From JBFHIJ01 sp041596515 (GTDB taxonomy: Bacteria > Bacteroidota > Ignavibacteria > Kapaibacteriales > UBA2268), in assembly GCA_041596515.1 (NCBI GenBank), contig JBFHIJ010000005.1, positions 62,001-126,000 of the forward strand: DNA of 64,000 nt. The letters run 5' to 3'. Of this stretch, positions 36,959-44,300 are shown piece by piece. The notes beneath the pieces were generated by a model that worked only from the letters and a program-made list of their open reading frames with translations, made no database searches and was not told where the DNA came from. A program made the position numbers and the translations under genes. Position 1 is the first letter of the stretch; the number at the start of each line of letters is the position of its first letter.

Positions 36959-36979
36959 CTTAGATAACCCCATGATTGC

Positions 36980-37036
36980 TATAGAAACTATTCTATTTTC
37001 TAAACTTCGCGATAAACTCTTCCACTTCCGGTATGC
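36980..37036 (-). pseudogene. Duplicated 3' end of gatD (last codons and stop)
   Basis: 54 of 57 bases match the true gatD end (39519-39575). Read on the minus strand it encodes IPEVEEFIAKFRK plus stop, identical to the GatD C-terminus. It is a scar, not a gene, and marks the left border of an insert whose right border is the real gatD end. Confidence 0.92.
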
Positions 37037-37061
37037 TTGCTTGGGAGATAGCAGTTTGAGG

Positions 37062-37520
37062 CTAATAGTTATTATTTTCAAGCTTAGTCAATATAATTTG
37101 CTTCAAGTGATTAGTATCTCTAGGATTATCTTGAAACATTTCTTTGTAACTTATAGATGTAGTCTTACCATTTCGGATTATAATCATACTTGGAGTGTAT
37201 CCAATATTATAGTTTAATAGCTCAAAACTATCAAATCCTAATCTATTTTTCGTTTCTTTAAAGTATATATCATCATAATCAATCTTTGCTGCGAACATTT
37301 TAGATAGAACCATTGCGGATGGTTTGTTTTTTACAGACTTTGTTATCAAAATAGTCTTGTAATCTAATTTCCATAAATGCTGCAAAGAACTTAAGTCCTC
37401 TAAACATTCTTTACAGTATAAATTATCGCATACAATAATAACAGAGTTATCTATCTGCTCAATATCAAATGGCTCAAGATTAATAGTAAAATATATCAAT
37501 GCAAGTATGACTATTTTCAT
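37062..37520 (-). CDS. Exported thioredoxin-fold protein
   Basis: 152 residues. The first 14 form a short hydrophobic segment, possibly a signal peptide. Next comes a strand (SVIIVCDN) and a CxxC redox site, CKEC, within NLYCKECLEDL (about 33-43). Later IGYTPSMIIIRNGKT (about 106-120) contains the TP dipeptide equivalent to the cis-Pro loop of thioredoxins. I infer a periplasmic or membrane-facing thiol-disulfide protein. It overlaps the upstream gene by four bases (ATGA), so the two are coupled. AT-rich by eye compared with neighbouring core genes, consistent with acquisition. Confidence 0.6.
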   Translation of the reverse strand: MKIVILALIYFTINLEPFDIEQIDNSVIIVCDNLYCKECLEDLSSLQHLWKLDYKTILITKSVKNKPSAMVLSKMFAAKIDYDDIYFKETKNRLGFDSFELLNYNIGYTPSMIIIRNGKTTSISYKEMFQDNPRDTNHLKQIILTKLENNNY

Positions 37521-38617
37521 TTTATATCTCTAACAATTATTTTATAATCTGAGTAAGTTTCTCTATTAAAATGTGTAGAGATTAAGTGCCCATCTAATAT
37601 TTTGTAGTCCATACTGAAAAACAAATTTGACTTAGAATAATCTTTTTGTTGTAAAGAGTTCATTGAAACATCTTTTTTCACTAATTCCCATACGCCATCA
37701 ATATTCTTCCAAACATCATAATATAAATCATAAACACTGATATCGCCTTCTTTTCTTCGATTTTCCATAGAGTAAGTAACTAATATTTTATCCTTGGTAA
37801 GAAAATCAGCTCTGTGAATCAAAGAAACCTTTGTTGTATCAGATTGAATTTTTTGAACATAGTTTCTCCAATTTTTGTCTTTGGAGTCTTTGTGTAGATT
37901 AGAAGAAACCCAATCAGGTATTTCTCTTATAATAGAATCTTGTATATTCCCATTCATGTTTCGCAGATACAATTTATATTTTAATATTTCAGAAGTAAGT
38001 ATTTTTCCTTCCGAATAATCTATTATGCTTCTTGGCTGAAAAATGGTATAAAAGAAAGCTTTTGGAGGAGGGAAACTAAGATACTTACTGTTTTCAATAT
38101 TTTCGAGATTTAAACACCAAAAATGATAATCTTCCTCTTCTTTTTCAATAGCATCGTAAATATCATACATTCCGAAGATTTTGTTGTCTTCTAAATACAT
38201 ATTTCTGGATACTCCTGCATACTCTCTATCTGGGAATATATTTTTAAGGTTAAACCACGTGCACGTTGAAAAAGAATCCACTTCGTTGTATATAATAACA
38301 TAATCGCTTAAAATCAAAGCTAACTTGCCTTCCCCAAATGCTAAATTTCGAATTGTATACATACCCAAAGGATAGTTTAATTTTAACTTCGGAATCTTTA
38401 GCTCTATTTTGTCAGAAGAAATATCTTCCAATTTATTAAGTGTGAAAATTGAATTGGTAGTTATCTGCCTATTGGTACAATAGATATCAGCATTTATTTT
38501 AACATAACTATATTCTTTTGTACCAATAGCTACTTCTTGATTAGTATTTGAAGCAAAGTTAAAATCAAATATTCCATCTGATGCAAATAAAGACAAAAGT
38601 ATTAACAATATATTCAC
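37517..38617 (-). CDS. Exported beta-propeller-like protein, function unknown
   Basis: 366 residues, starting with a short hydrophobic export signal (MNILLILLSLFASDG). The rest is a series of short beta-strand-like units (GKLALILSDYVIIYNE, KILTSEILKYKLYLRN, RADFLTKDKILVTYS) with a proline- and Trp-containing turn (IREIPDWVSS). In Bacteroidota, 6-bladed propeller proteins of the BF3164/TolB_like kind look like this and sit beside small Cys-rich secreted proteins and thioredoxins, as here; the match is by eye only. Likely periplasmic or surface-located. Confidence 0.5.
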   Translation of the reverse strand: MNILLILLSLFASDGIFDFNFASNTNQEVAIGTKEYSYVKINADIYCTNRQITTNSIFTLNKLEDISSDKIELKIPKLKLNYPLGMYTIRNLAFGEGKLALILSDYVIIYNEVDSFSTCTWFNLKNIFPDREYAGVSRNMYLEDNKIFGMYDIYDAIEKEEEDYHFWCLNLENIENSKYLSFPPPKAFFYTIFQPRSIIDYSEGKILTSEILKYKLYLRNMNGNIQDSIIREIPDWVSSNLHKDSKDKNWRNYVQKIQSDTTKVSLIHRADFLTKDKILVTYSMENRRKEGDISVYDLYYDVWKNIDGVWELVKKDVSMNSLQQKDYSKSNLFFSMDYKILDGHLISTHFNRETYSDYKIIVRDIK

Positions 38618-38642
38618 AATAACACCTTATTATATTTACAAT

Positions 38643-38673
38643 AATCTCCAAGTTTCAAAATCACTTGGAGATT
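38643..38673 (-). terminator. Hairpin between the Cys-rich gene and the propeller-like gene
   Basis: AATCTCCAAGT (38643-38653) pairs perfectly with ACTTGGAGATT (38663-38673). It lies eight bases after the stop of the first gene and 26 bases before the next start; the following minus-strand sequence is AT-rich without a clean T-run. It may act as a partial terminator. Confidence 0.55.
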
Positions 38674-38680
38674 TATACTT

Positions 38681-39154
38681 CTACTCATCATCTTCTGTAA
38701 TCGAAATAGTAAATTCAAAAATATTAGTTTCTAAATCTATAGACCACTCAACACATCTGTAATATTTTATACCATATTTTTCTATATTCAGATGTTTTGT
38801 TCCTGACAAATTTCCATTTTCTACTTCTGTTTCAGCATATTCTTCTAATTCCTCTACCTCAGCATTTATAAATAAATCTGATTCAATACATCCTTCACAC
38901 CATACTATTTCTGGTGAACCAAAACTACATTCAGAACCTCTCTGATCAGGGTGTCTACAAACCAATACACAAGCATCATCTGTACATTTTATCCATGCCT
39001 CTAAATATCTTCCACCAATAGTAATATCGGGACCATCAATCCCCATACTCGAACTAGCAGATTTCGTACCAGTATAAGTAGCACTACGTACTGCAAAGGA
39101 TGAAATAGTTGTAGCTATAAGCATTACAACTATTATAAAAATCTTTTGATACAT
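38681..39154 (-). CDS. Small secreted cysteine-rich protein, function unknown
   Basis: 157 residues from ATG 39154, chosen because AGAGG lies six bases upstream and because it opens with a clean signal peptide (MYQKIFIIVVMLIATTISSFA). The mature part has a Cys cluster (KCTDDACVLVCRHPDQRGSE, SEC, then VWCEGCIESD) and one later Cys (YYRCVEW), seven Cys in all. The rest is acidic, with VEELEEYAETEVENG. It recalls the small Cys-containing NVEALA-type secreted proteins of Bacteroidota in position and style, but has no clear sequence match. It heads the three-gene insert; an ATA microsatellite lies upstream. Confidence 0.6.
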   Translation of the reverse strand: MYQKIFIIVVMLIATTISSFAVRSATYTGTKSASSSMGIDGPDITIGGRYLEAWIKCTDDACVLVCRHPDQRGSECSFGSPEIVWCEGCIESDLFINAEVEELEEYAETEVENGNLSGTKHLNIEKYGIKYYRCVEWSIDLETNIFEFTISITEDDE

Positions 39155-39469
39155 AAAATACCTCTTGTAAAAGAATAACATACATACAAAAATTGTTGTA
39201 GTATGATTTACAAGGGCTATAATAATAATAATAATAATAATAATAACTTCCAAATATATTTTTCATTTTGTATGGAATATACTTATGTATTTCAAGATTA
39301 AAATCATATTCTAACTTCATGTATTAATTGCATTTGATAGGTATTGTGTTATAAAGAACAAACAAATAAAACTCGAGACAGAGCAGTAACCAAAGCTAAA
39401 TTTATGTTGAGTATAGTCACAGCAGAGTGTATTCGCCACACATAAAGAAAGATATTTTTCAATCCTAAA
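39155..39469. other. Upstream region of the Cys-rich gene
   Basis: About 315 AT-rich bases. It contains the (ATA)9 microsatellite at 39219-39246 and must hold the promoter of the insert genes. No credible gene; open frames here arise from the repeat. Confidence 0.6.
39219..39246. repeat. (ATA)9 microsatellite
   Basis: Nine perfect ATA units plus one base, 65 bases upstream of the ATG at 39154, in the probable promoter or 5' leader. Confidence 0.95.
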
Positions 39470-39505
39470 AAAACAGGCATATCCTCTTATCAAAGATATG
39501 CCTGT
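39470..39505 (-). terminator. Terminator of gatED
   Basis: AACAGGCATATC with its complement GATATGCCTGTT, loop about 12 bases, followed on the minus strand by a run of T. It lies 26 bases past the gatD stop. Its twin is at 36886-36920. Confidence 0.9.
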
Positions 39506-39531
39506 TTTTATAGAAATATATAGAAATCATT

Positions 39532-40923
39532 CTATTTTCTAAACTTAGCGATAAACTCTTCCACTTCCGGTATGCCACCTTGGAATACAAGATAGCCGTT
39601 AGAAGGTTCTCTTTCTGTGATTTCACCGTTTACAGGTGTATTCATTATTTTCATAACTTCGGCTTGATCCTGAGTTTGACCCAAAGCCCAGCCTAGTTTG
39701 ATATATGCAACTTCAGGAAGCATGTTAGCAAGTGGGATTACACCCAACTCCATCATTTCTCTACCTGTTTCGTATACATACATCTGAACGTAACCCCAGA
39801 GAGTCTGAACAGTCATGTAAACGTGAACGCCTTTTTCCTGTGCACGTTTAAGTGCAGGATAAAGCGGTTTATTTACGTGACCAAGACCTGTACCTGCTAT
39901 TACAATACCTTTGTAGCCCTTTTCCACTAAAGAATCAATGATGTCAGGCTGCATATTTGGATAGTAATAAACGATAGTTACTTTTTCTTCAAAAGTAGGG
40001 ATTAGCTTAAATTCTTTGTCTCTTCTGCGTTTAGAGTAATCTTCTCTTAGCGGATTAATCGCTTCTTTGTTAACCATTGCAAGCGGAATGTCACCGATAG
40101 TTCTAAAAGTAGAGCGATATGAAGAGTGCATCTTTCTTACGCGAGTACCTCTGTGGAGCAAACCATATTCATCGGAAGTAGGTCCGAACATACACACCAT
40201 AACCTCTGCAATGTCAGATTCTGCTGCAGTTTTAACACTATGAATTAGGTTAAGAGCTGCATCAGACGAAGGTCTGTCAGAAGATCTCTGAGAGCCCACC
40301 ATAACAATTGGTACAGGAGTGTTTTGAAGCATAAAAGTAAGAGCCGCAGCAGTGTGGTGCATTGTATCAGTACCGTGACCGATTACAACACCTTTTACGC
40401 CTTGCTCTATCTCTGCGGCAATAGCTTTAGCAGTGCCAATCCACTCAGCAGGTCCCATGTTTTCAGAAAACACGCCATAAAGCTTTTCTGTTTCTAAGTT
40501 GCAGTAATCTGCAAGCTCAGGCACAGAACCATAAAGTTCGCCCGGAGAGAAAGCAGGAATAACAGCACCAGTTCTATAGTCAAGGCGACTTGCTATAGTA
40601 CCACCTGTACCAAAGAGTTTTACTCTCGGTTTTTTAGGTGAATAAGGGAAAGCCTGTTCAGGTATTTTATAATTGGCAATTTTTCTACCAACTACCTCGA
40701 TATCTAAAATATTGTTTACATGGATACCGACATTATAACCAGTTCTAAGCTTCAAAACGATATGAAATTCGTCTGCTTGCTCAGCTCTTGGCAAAATAAG
40801 ACCAATATGAGTTCTTTCGTCAGAAGTTTTAAGTTTAACATCGCTCCAGATTAAAGCTTTATATTTTTTAAGCATCTCCAATCCGGCACCGCGATAGCCT
40901 TTGTAATCTTCATTCATAGCCAT
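39532..40923 (-). CDS. gatD: Archaeal-type Glu-tRNA(Gln) amidotransferase subunit D
   Basis: Asparaginase-like subunit that releases ammonia from asparagine or glutamine for GatE. From ATG 40923 it has 463 residues, the size of archaeal GatD. An N-terminal small beta domain (about 1-95) precedes the amidohydrolase core. Catalytic residues are all visible: Thr109 in FGTGGTIAS, Thr185-Asp186 in GHGTDTMHHTA and Lys264 in GTRVRKMHSS. The N-terminal domain and the RKMH motif separate it from plain asparaginases. The ATG follows the gatE stop by one base, with GGAGGAAG inside the end of gatE as SD, so the pair is coupled. A start at 40950 overlapping gatE is less likely. Confidence 0.93.
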   Translation of the reverse strand: MAMNEDYKGYRGAGLEMLKKYKALIWSDVKLKTSDERTHIGLILPRAEQADEFHIVLKLRTGYNVGIHVNNILDIEVVGRKIANYKIPEQAFPYSPKKPRVKLFGTGGTIASRLDYRTGAVIPAFSPGELYGSVPELADYCNLETEKLYGVFSENMGPAEWIGTAKAIAAEIEQGVKGVVIGHGTDTMHHTAAALTFMLQNTPVPIVMVGSQRSSDRPSSDAALNLIHSVKTAAESDIAEVMVCMFGPTSDEYGLLHRGTRVRKMHSSYRSTFRTIGDIPLAMVNKEAINPLREDYSKRRRDKEFKLIPTFEEKVTIVYYYPNMQPDIIDSLVEKGYKGIVIAGTGLGHVNKPLYPALKRAQEKGVHVYMTVQTLWGYVQMYVYETGREMMELGVIPLANMLPEVAYIKLGWALGQTQDQAEVMKIMNTPVNGEITEREPSNGYLVFQGGIPEVEEFIAKFRK

Positions 40924-40924
40924 C

Positions 40925-42847
40925 TTACACTTCCTCCGACGAAAATTCATTTACAAGTTTTAGTATGTCAAATCCATTTACTCTACCACGAAGCTTTTTC
41001 ATTATAGAACCCATCAGAATTTTACCTTTTCTGTCAGGGTATTTGATGCGAATTTTCTTGATTACATCGCGAGCTTCATTGATTCTGCCTTTCATTTCAG
41101 ATTCGGAGCATTTTTCCGGAAGATTATCTTTAGAAATTTCACCAAGCACTATCGCACGTTTTAGTGCATCATAGATGCCATCTTTAGCAAGTTTGCCTGA
41201 TTTATATAACTCAAAGATAGTAAGGAAGTGCTCTTCATTTAAAAATTCAGTTTCCAAGCCTGCTTTCTTCAGTCTTTTAACAAACTGAGTCAAGGTAACT
41301 GCAGCAAGTATTGGATCTACATCCATAGCAACAATTTTGTCAAATGTAGAAGCAAAAGGAGAAATAGCTAAAGACTTGATAGAATCTTCAGGAACTCCAA
41401 GTCTATAGTATTTAGATTCTCTTTCCCAATATGGTTCAGTAAGTGAGTCTTTGATTCTTTGCAATCTTTCAGCCGAAATAGTTTTTGGAGGAAGATCTGT
41501 ATCAGGGTACATCCTTTCAGGGCCGGGCAATATGCGTTCGAAGCCGGTTGTGCCATCTATAAGAGCTTGCCTTGTTTCTGAAGGAATACCGATAGTAGCT
41601 TCTTTTGCTCTGATAATAATTTCGTTGACGCCAGTTTTTACATCTTCTTCACTACCCCAAACAAGTACTATAGAATCCATATCGGTAGCACCAACTGCTT
41701 TTTTCAAAGAGCTCCATTCATGAGAAGAAAGCTTTTCGGAAGGGCTGTCAGAGTGAATAATGTTTGGCAAGTCAGAAAGGCAAGCAATAACTCGTACTCT
41801 GTCAGAAATCTCTTTAGAAAATACAGTATCAGTTTGAGTTTGCCAAGTAAGAAGATTTTTGAATCCTTTAAGCCTAACGCAGCTAACCTTTTTGTCGTTG
41901 TCAATCACATCTTTGATGACTTGGAAGCGAGTCTTTCTTAAAACTTTAGTTACATCTTTGGAGTTTGCCTCAAAAGTTTCTTCAGTGATGCCTCTATTTG
42001 CCAACTCATCTTTGAGTCTAAGCAAATTCCACTGTCTCATAGCTTCATTATAAGTAAGGCGTGGCACATTTTTTATTTTGTGAACACCTTTGATTTCGAT
42101 ACGAGTGCCACCGGTAACAGAAACGTTAACGTCCTGCCTGCCTGCACCTATACCGGTGCGAACATGACCGGTAGAGCGAGCTATTCGTCTTATGATTTCA
42201 TTTACTTCCGCTACTTCCTGAGGAGTTTTCATTTCCGGTTCAGTAACAGTTTCGATAAGTGGCATGCCTAAGCGGTCAGTCAAATATATACGAGTGTGTC
42301 CCTGATCGCTAAATTCGCGACAGGAATCCTCTTCTATAGACATCTGAATAAGATTGATAGTCCTATCTTTATAGGGAATAGAGCCACCAATGCAAGTGAT
42401 AGCAGTTCTCTGGAAACCAGTAGGGATGGAGCCATCCAAGTACTGTTTTCTGGCAATATGAAGCTCATTAACGATAGTAGCGTCATAGAGCATACCAACT
42501 TCAATTGCGATGTCTAAAGCTTGATCATTAATCTGGAATGGAGGAGTGTCGTCCATTTCATAAGTACAAACAGTATCGTAGTTAATGCGATAAAGAATTT
42601 CTTTTTTTGTTTTGAATTCCATTAATGCAGTGCCGTCATATTCACCGAGTTCGGAGAGAGTTGGTCTCATGTGGCGTAAAATTTCAGCATTGTATTTGTG
42701 GTTGTTGTAATGACCGGCAGGGCAGCGGCAAAAAAGCTTTTTATCGGTTAAAAGTTGCTGGTGAACTTCCAAACCGGATTTAAAACCAATTTTTGCATAG
42801 TCCTCGTTGGTCATTTCTTCAAAAGGTTTAAACTTGAAATCAGACAT
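40925..42847 (-). CDS. gatE: Archaeal-type Glu-tRNA(Gln) amidotransferase subunit E
   Basis: Transamidating subunit: activates Glu on tRNA-Gln with ATP and converts it to Gln. 640 residues, longer than bacterial GatB (about 480). The N-terminal kinase-like core has GLEVHQQLLT, CRCPAGH, IQMSIEEDSCREF, TEPEM and the GatB/GatE pattern GAGRQDVNVSV. An extra domain (about 315-440; KVSCVRLKGFKNLL, IHSDSPSEKLS) matches the AspRS-like GAD insert that is diagnostic of GatE. The C-terminus has the helical YqeY-type tail (KGKILMGSIMKKLRGRVNG). First gene of the gatE-gatD operon; SD GAAGG. GatDE is described as an archaeal system, so transfer is likely. Confidence 0.93.
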   Translation of the reverse strand: MSDFKFKPFEEMTNEDYAKIGFKSGLEVHQQLLTDKKLFCRCPAGHYNNHKYNAEILRHMRPTLSELGEYDGTALMEFKTKKEILYRINYDTVCTYEMDDTPPFQINDQALDIAIEVGMLYDATIVNELHIARKQYLDGSIPTGFQRTAITCIGGSIPYKDRTINLIQMSIEEDSCREFSDQGHTRIYLTDRLGMPLIETVTEPEMKTPQEVAEVNEIIRRIARSTGHVRTGIGAGRQDVNVSVTGGTRIEIKGVHKIKNVPRLTYNEAMRQWNLLRLKDELANRGITEETFEANSKDVTKVLRKTRFQVIKDVIDNDKKVSCVRLKGFKNLLTWQTQTDTVFSKEISDRVRVIACLSDLPNIIHSDSPSEKLSSHEWSSLKKAVGATDMDSIVLVWGSEEDVKTGVNEIIIRAKEATIGIPSETRQALIDGTTGFERILPGPERMYPDTDLPPKTISAERLQRIKDSLTEPYWERESKYYRLGVPEDSIKSLAISPFASTFDKIVAMDVDPILAAVTLTQFVKRLKKAGLETEFLNEEHFLTIFELYKSGKLAKDGIYDALKRAIVLGEISKDNLPEKCSESEMKGRINEARDVIKKIRIKYPDRKGKILMGSIMKKLRGRVNGFDILKLVNEFSSEEV

Positions 42848-43179
42848 AGCTTACCTTCGGAATTTATTTATATAAAGAGTTTGCAGTTTGGATATAATCT
42901 AAGATATTTCAAAGATTTATATGATTCAGACTACTGATTAATAGACAACAATATACGAATAATGAGCGATAATATCTAAATTTTAGGTGAATTATTTGCT
43001 TTTTGCTAAATATTCGTCCTATAAATAGTGCAATATTTAACAAGGGATTATAGGAATTGTAGTTGTAAATACAGAAGGCGATTGAGCTTGAAGAAATAAT
43101 AATAAAACAATAATAATATACATCTGTTACGTTTCTAATAATAAGAATGCTTCATTATAAAATAGACAGAGGTGCTGTA
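42848..43179. other. Intergenic region between divergent gatE and lipoprotein genes
   Basis: 332 AT-rich bases with two divergent promoters expected. No RNA gene or repeat recognised. Confidence 0.5.
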
Positions 43180-44085
43180 ATGGAACGTAAATTAACACTA
43201 TTGATAGTGACTATAGTTTTTGCCTTAGTTGCTTGTACCGAAAAGAAAGTGGAACAAATTCCGCAAACTGTCGAACCTGTAGATGTATTGTTAAATCATG
43301 TATACGTTGTTGTAGATTCGGCTACATATAACGATATATCTTCGTCTAAATTTATTATTCACCAATTTGCTGATTTTATACAATCGACTTCCTCTACTGA
43401 GGACGATGAAACTTGGACCGGAACTTATTTGAGTGGTGAACAAACTTACCTGGAAATTCTGAACGCAAGCCAAAGAGACAATAGTAATGCCAGCTTCTGT
43501 GGTTTAGGTTTTTGTACAGAAACCATTGGAGATATTGAAAACTTGAAAGTCTTGATGCAAAATAAAATTGACTGTGATGTAAATGTTGTACTTAGGAAAA
43601 AGAAAGCTGCGGACACGGTATTTCCTTGGTTCAAGCAAATTATCTGCGAAAAGTACAAACAAAATTATGTAATGGATACATGGATACTTGAGTATGATCA
43701 AGACTATCTCAAAAACATGCTTCCTAATGGCTCTTCCGATGACTGGGGCATAACCAGAAAGCACTATAACAAACGTTACTTTGATGATAGTAGATATCTG
43801 AAAGATATAACGGGAGTGACAGTAGCACTTGATAAGAAAAACTACGAAGCTCTTGTACACAAATTTGAAATATTTGGATACCTTGTTATAAAAGACGGAA
43901 TTAAAACTCTTTGCAAAGGTCAAGGCGTGGAATATAAGATAATTCCTGCGTCTCTGGGGCAGGTAGGAATTCAAAAGATTAAGTTTTCACTTCTAAAAGC
44001 TAAAGAAGGCGAAAAACTTTATACATTCGGAGAAGATTCTAAAATAATCTTTTATGATAATTTAACAGCGGAATGGTATTTCTAA
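43180..44085 (+). CDS. Lipoprotein of unknown function
   Basis: 301 residues from ATG 43180, chosen for the AGAGG seven bases upstream and because the protein then opens with a lipoprotein signal: a hydrophobic stretch and the lipobox LVAC with Cys19. The mature part is mixed alpha/beta, without recognised domain; two Cys occur around residues 102 and 107 (ASFCGLGFCTET), and near the end there is a TonB-unrelated soluble beta segment (TFGEDSKIIFYDNLTAEWYF). Probably anchored in the outer or inner membrane. Monocistronic. Neighbours do not hint at its role. Confidence 0.75.
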   Translation: MERKLTLLIVTIVFALVACTEKKVEQIPQTVEPVDVLLNHVYVVVDSATYNDISSSKFIIHQFADFIQSTSSTEDDETWTGTYLSGEQTYLEILNASQRDNSNASFCGLGFCTETIGDIENLKVLMQNKIDCDVNVVLRKKKAADTVFPWFKQIICEKYKQNYVMDTWILEYDQDYLKNMLPNGSSDDWGITRKHYNKRYFDDSRYLKDITGVTVALDKKNYEALVHKFEIFGYLVIKDGIKTLCKGQGVEYKIIPASLGQVGIQKIKFSLLKAKEGEKLYTFGEDSKIIFYDNLTAEWYF

Positions 44086-44219
44086 TACAAAGTGATTATA
44101 AAAAGATTTAAGTTAATTTTAAAACGGCTATCCGCAAATACTAATATCATTTTTAGATAGTTGCTATTTTTGGAACAAATGCTGGAATTTGTATTAGTGA
44201 TATAGGATATAAAAGCTAA

Positions 44220-44259
44220 AAAAAGATGTCTTGAATTATATTTTTCAAGACATCTTTTT
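44220..44259. terminator. Bidirectional terminator between lipoprotein and anti-sigma genes
   Basis: A perfect 15-bp stem (44220-44234 with 44245-44259), core AAGATGTCTTGA, flanked by A and T runs between two convergent genes. Confidence 0.9.
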
Positions 44260-44300
44260 GTTAAGTATTTGCAAAATGTAATATTTTAATTTCAGGTAAC

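Larger units (their letters stand above)
36886..39575. repeat. Direct repeat (terminator + gatD 3' end) flanking a 2.4 kb insert
   Basis: Left copy: 36886-36920 plus 36980-37036. Right copy: 39470-39505 plus 39519-39575. Same order, same orientation; the left copy has about 59 bases between its two blocks where the right has 13. The pattern is what a duplication-forming insertion would leave. Confidence 0.9.

Noticed and set aside
39084..39320. Minus-strand frame with Tyr-rich run in the microsatellite region
   Set aside because: Its composition is produced by the ATA repeat; it overlaps the secreted protein gene in another frame.
35693..40923. Asparaginase and gatD as a recent tandem duplication
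   Set aside because: They share a family fold but differ strongly in sequence and domain make-up and are convergent; only the gatD 3' end is duplicated.
40925..42847. Bacterial GatB
   Set aside because: 640 residues with a GAD insert and an adjacent asparaginase-like GatD fit GatE, not GatB.
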